From assembly GCA_945863085.1 (NCBI GenBank), contig CAMBCD010000164.1:1-6371 (forward strand): DNA of 6,371 bases, read 5' to 3'. This document shows positions 5,227 through 6,371 of the stretch, one piece after another (position 1 is the first letter of the stretch; each line of letters opens with the position of its first letter). The position numbers were made by a program, and so were the translations under genes. The notes under the pieces were generated by a model, which saw only the letters and a list, made by a program, of their open reading frames with translations, did not search any database and had not been told where the DNA came from. The DNA is from Bordetella parapertussis. GTDB lineage: Bacteria > Pseudomonadota > Gammaproteobacteria > Burkholderiales > SG8-41.

Positions 5227-6371
5227 TCAGGTCTTCAGCGCAACCATCACCTCGTCCAGCATCTTCTTCGCGTCACCAAACAGCATGCGGTTGTTTTCCT
5301 TGTAGAACAGCGGATTGTCGACGCCGGCATAACCCGAGGCCATGCTGCGTTTCATGACAATAGATGTCTTGGCTTTCCACACTTCCAGCACCGGCATGCC
5401 GGCGATCGGGCTGCCCGGATCTTCCTGCGCCGCAGGATTCACGATGTCGTTGGCACCGATGATCATCGCAACATCGGTATCCGGGAAATCCTCGTTCAGT
5501 TCATCCATTTCCAGCACGATGTCGTAGGGCACCTTGGCTTCGGCCAGCAGCACGTTCATGTGTCCGGGCATACGACCCGCCACCGGGTGGATGCCGAAAC
5601 GCACATTGACACCTTTTTCGCGCAGCAGTTTGGTGATTTCGTACACCGTGTGCTGCGCCTGCGCCACCGCCATGCCGTAACCGGGCACGATGATCACGTT
5701 CTTCGCGTCGCGCAACAGTTCCGCGGTCTCGACAGCGCTGATCGAAACCACCTCGCCTGCCGGCTGCGCCTCGCCCGGGGCCTTGGCCGGTGCACCACCA
5801 CCGGTACCGAAACCGCCGGCAATCACGCTGATGAAATTGCGGTTCATCGCCCGGCACATGATGTAGGACAGGATCGCACCGCTCGAACCCACCAGCGCGC
5901 CGGTGACGATCAGCAGGTCATTCGACAGCATGAACCCGGTGGCCGCGGCCGCCCAGCCGGAATAACTGTTGAGCATCGACACCACCACCGGCATGTCGGC
6001 GCCGCCGATGGCCATGACCATGTGGATACCGAACAGCAGCGACACTACCGTCATGATGATCAGCGGCTTCATGCCCGCTTCCACCGATTCGGCATGGATG
6101 AACTCGCGGCCGAAATACAGAATGATCAGCAGGCCGGCCAGATTCAGCCAGTGCCGTCCCGGCAGCAGCAACGGTTTGCCGCCGATCTTGCCCGAGAGTT
6201 TGCAGAACGCGATGATCGAACCCGAGAACGTCACTGCGCCGATCAGGATGCCGACGTAGATCTCGATCTCATGGATCACCTTCTCCACGCCCTGCAGATG
6301 GCTGGAGGCTGCCGGGTCGATGTAGTTGGCGTAGCCGACCAGCGCTGCGGCGAGGCCGACCAGGCTGTGCA
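5227..6371 (-). CDS. pntB: NAD(P) transhydrogenase beta subunit PntB (5' end outside window)
   Basis: This is the membrane and NADP(H)-binding subunit of the proton-translocating transhydrogenase, which passes hydride from NADH to NADP+ using the proton gradient. The frame stays open to the window edge, giving 380 residues. The GTG at 6288 is internal, because translation upstream of it ([13 protein letters not shown]) is still PntB. Compared with E. coli PntB (462 residues, from memory) about 90 N-terminal residues are missing, and the first complete codon here corresponds to the conserved His91 linked to proton movement. Several hydrophobic segments follow, including the conserved [20 protein letters not shown] and [18 protein letters not shown] Gly/Ala/Pro-rich hinge comes next, near in-window residues 185-207. 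Domain III then carries [10 protein letters not shown] at 230-239, [16 protein letters not shown], and [10 protein letters not shown] from 340. A terminator follows the stop, so pntB is the last gene of its operon. pntA is expected upstream, outside the window. Confidence 0.97.
   Translation of the reverse strand, partial: HSLVGLAAALVGYANYIDPAASSHLQGVEKVIHEIEIYVGILIGAVTFSGSIIAFCKLSGKIGGKPLLLPGRHWLNLAGLLIILYFGREFIHAESVEAGMKPLIIMTVVSLLFGIHMVMAIGGADMPVVVSMLNSYSGWAAAATGFMLSNDLLIVTGALVGSSGAILSYIMCRAMNRNFISVIAGGFGTGGGAPAKAPGEAQPAGEVVSISAVETAELLRDAKNVIIVPGYGMAVAQAQHTVYEITKLLREKGVNVRFGIHPVAGRMPGHMNVLLAEAKVPYDIVLEMDELNEDFPDTDVAMIIGANDIVNPAAQEDPGSPIAGMPVLEVWKAKTSIVMKRSMASGYAGVDNPLFYKENNRMLFGDAKKMLDEVMVALKT

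Noticed and set aside
5227..6288. pntB as a complete 353-residue gene starting at GTG 6288
   Set aside because: In-frame translation upstream to the window edge continues with conserved PntB sequence ([13 protein letters not shown]), and the family is about 460 residues long. The gene is simply cut by the window.

Overview
The window reads as an ordinary, GC-rich chromosomal segment from a proteobacterium, most likely a betaproteobacterium. This is inferred from three things. queG and tsaE are divergent, with an AMIN-type cell-wall amidase directly behind tsaE. A stand-alone Bug-type (TctC-like) solute-binding protein is present, a family strongly expanded in Burkholderiales. The proteins also have proteobacterial character. 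I see no mobile element, CRISPR array, tRNA, rRNA, phage gene or defence cassette, and no undescribed multi-gene system.

Layout, left to right. (1) Positions 1-114, minus strand: the first 38 codons of queG (epoxyqueuosine reductase), which leaves the window on the left. (2) 94-579, plus: tsaE, the ATPase of the tRNA t6A machinery. Its 5' end overlaps the divergent queG 5' end. (3) 555-1952, plus: a periplasmic N-acetylmuramoyl-L-alanine amidase (AMIN + Amidase_3). It has no ATG and probably starts at a TTG inside the tsaE tail behind a GGAGGT. (4) 2003-2818, plus: a DUF3047 lipoprotein of unknown function. (5) 2828-3979, minus: a class-V-fold PLP-dependent enzyme, convergent with the lipoprotein and only 9 bases from it. 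(6) 3980-4181: a 202-base divergent intergenic region with a candidate promoter and a compact palindromic block. (7) 4182-5153, plus: a Bug/TctC-family periplasmic binding protein. (8) 5176-5207: a strong inverted repeat that looks like a shared terminator. (9) 5227 to the right edge, minus: pntB, the beta subunit of the proton-translocating NAD(P) transhydrogenase, missing about its first 90 residues.

The genes form several small units. queG and tsaE both serve tRNA modification (queuosine and t6A), and tsaE is probably co-transcribed with the amidase. The PLP enzyme and the binding protein diverge from a shared control region, which allows but does not prove a common regulator. pntB belongs to an operon mostly outside the window, with pntA expected upstream. 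The points most worth a second look are regulatory: an AT-rich, promoter-like island inside tsaE, the TTG start of the amidase, the palindromes ahead of the Bug gene, and the lack of a desulfurase-type cysteine in the PLP enzyme.
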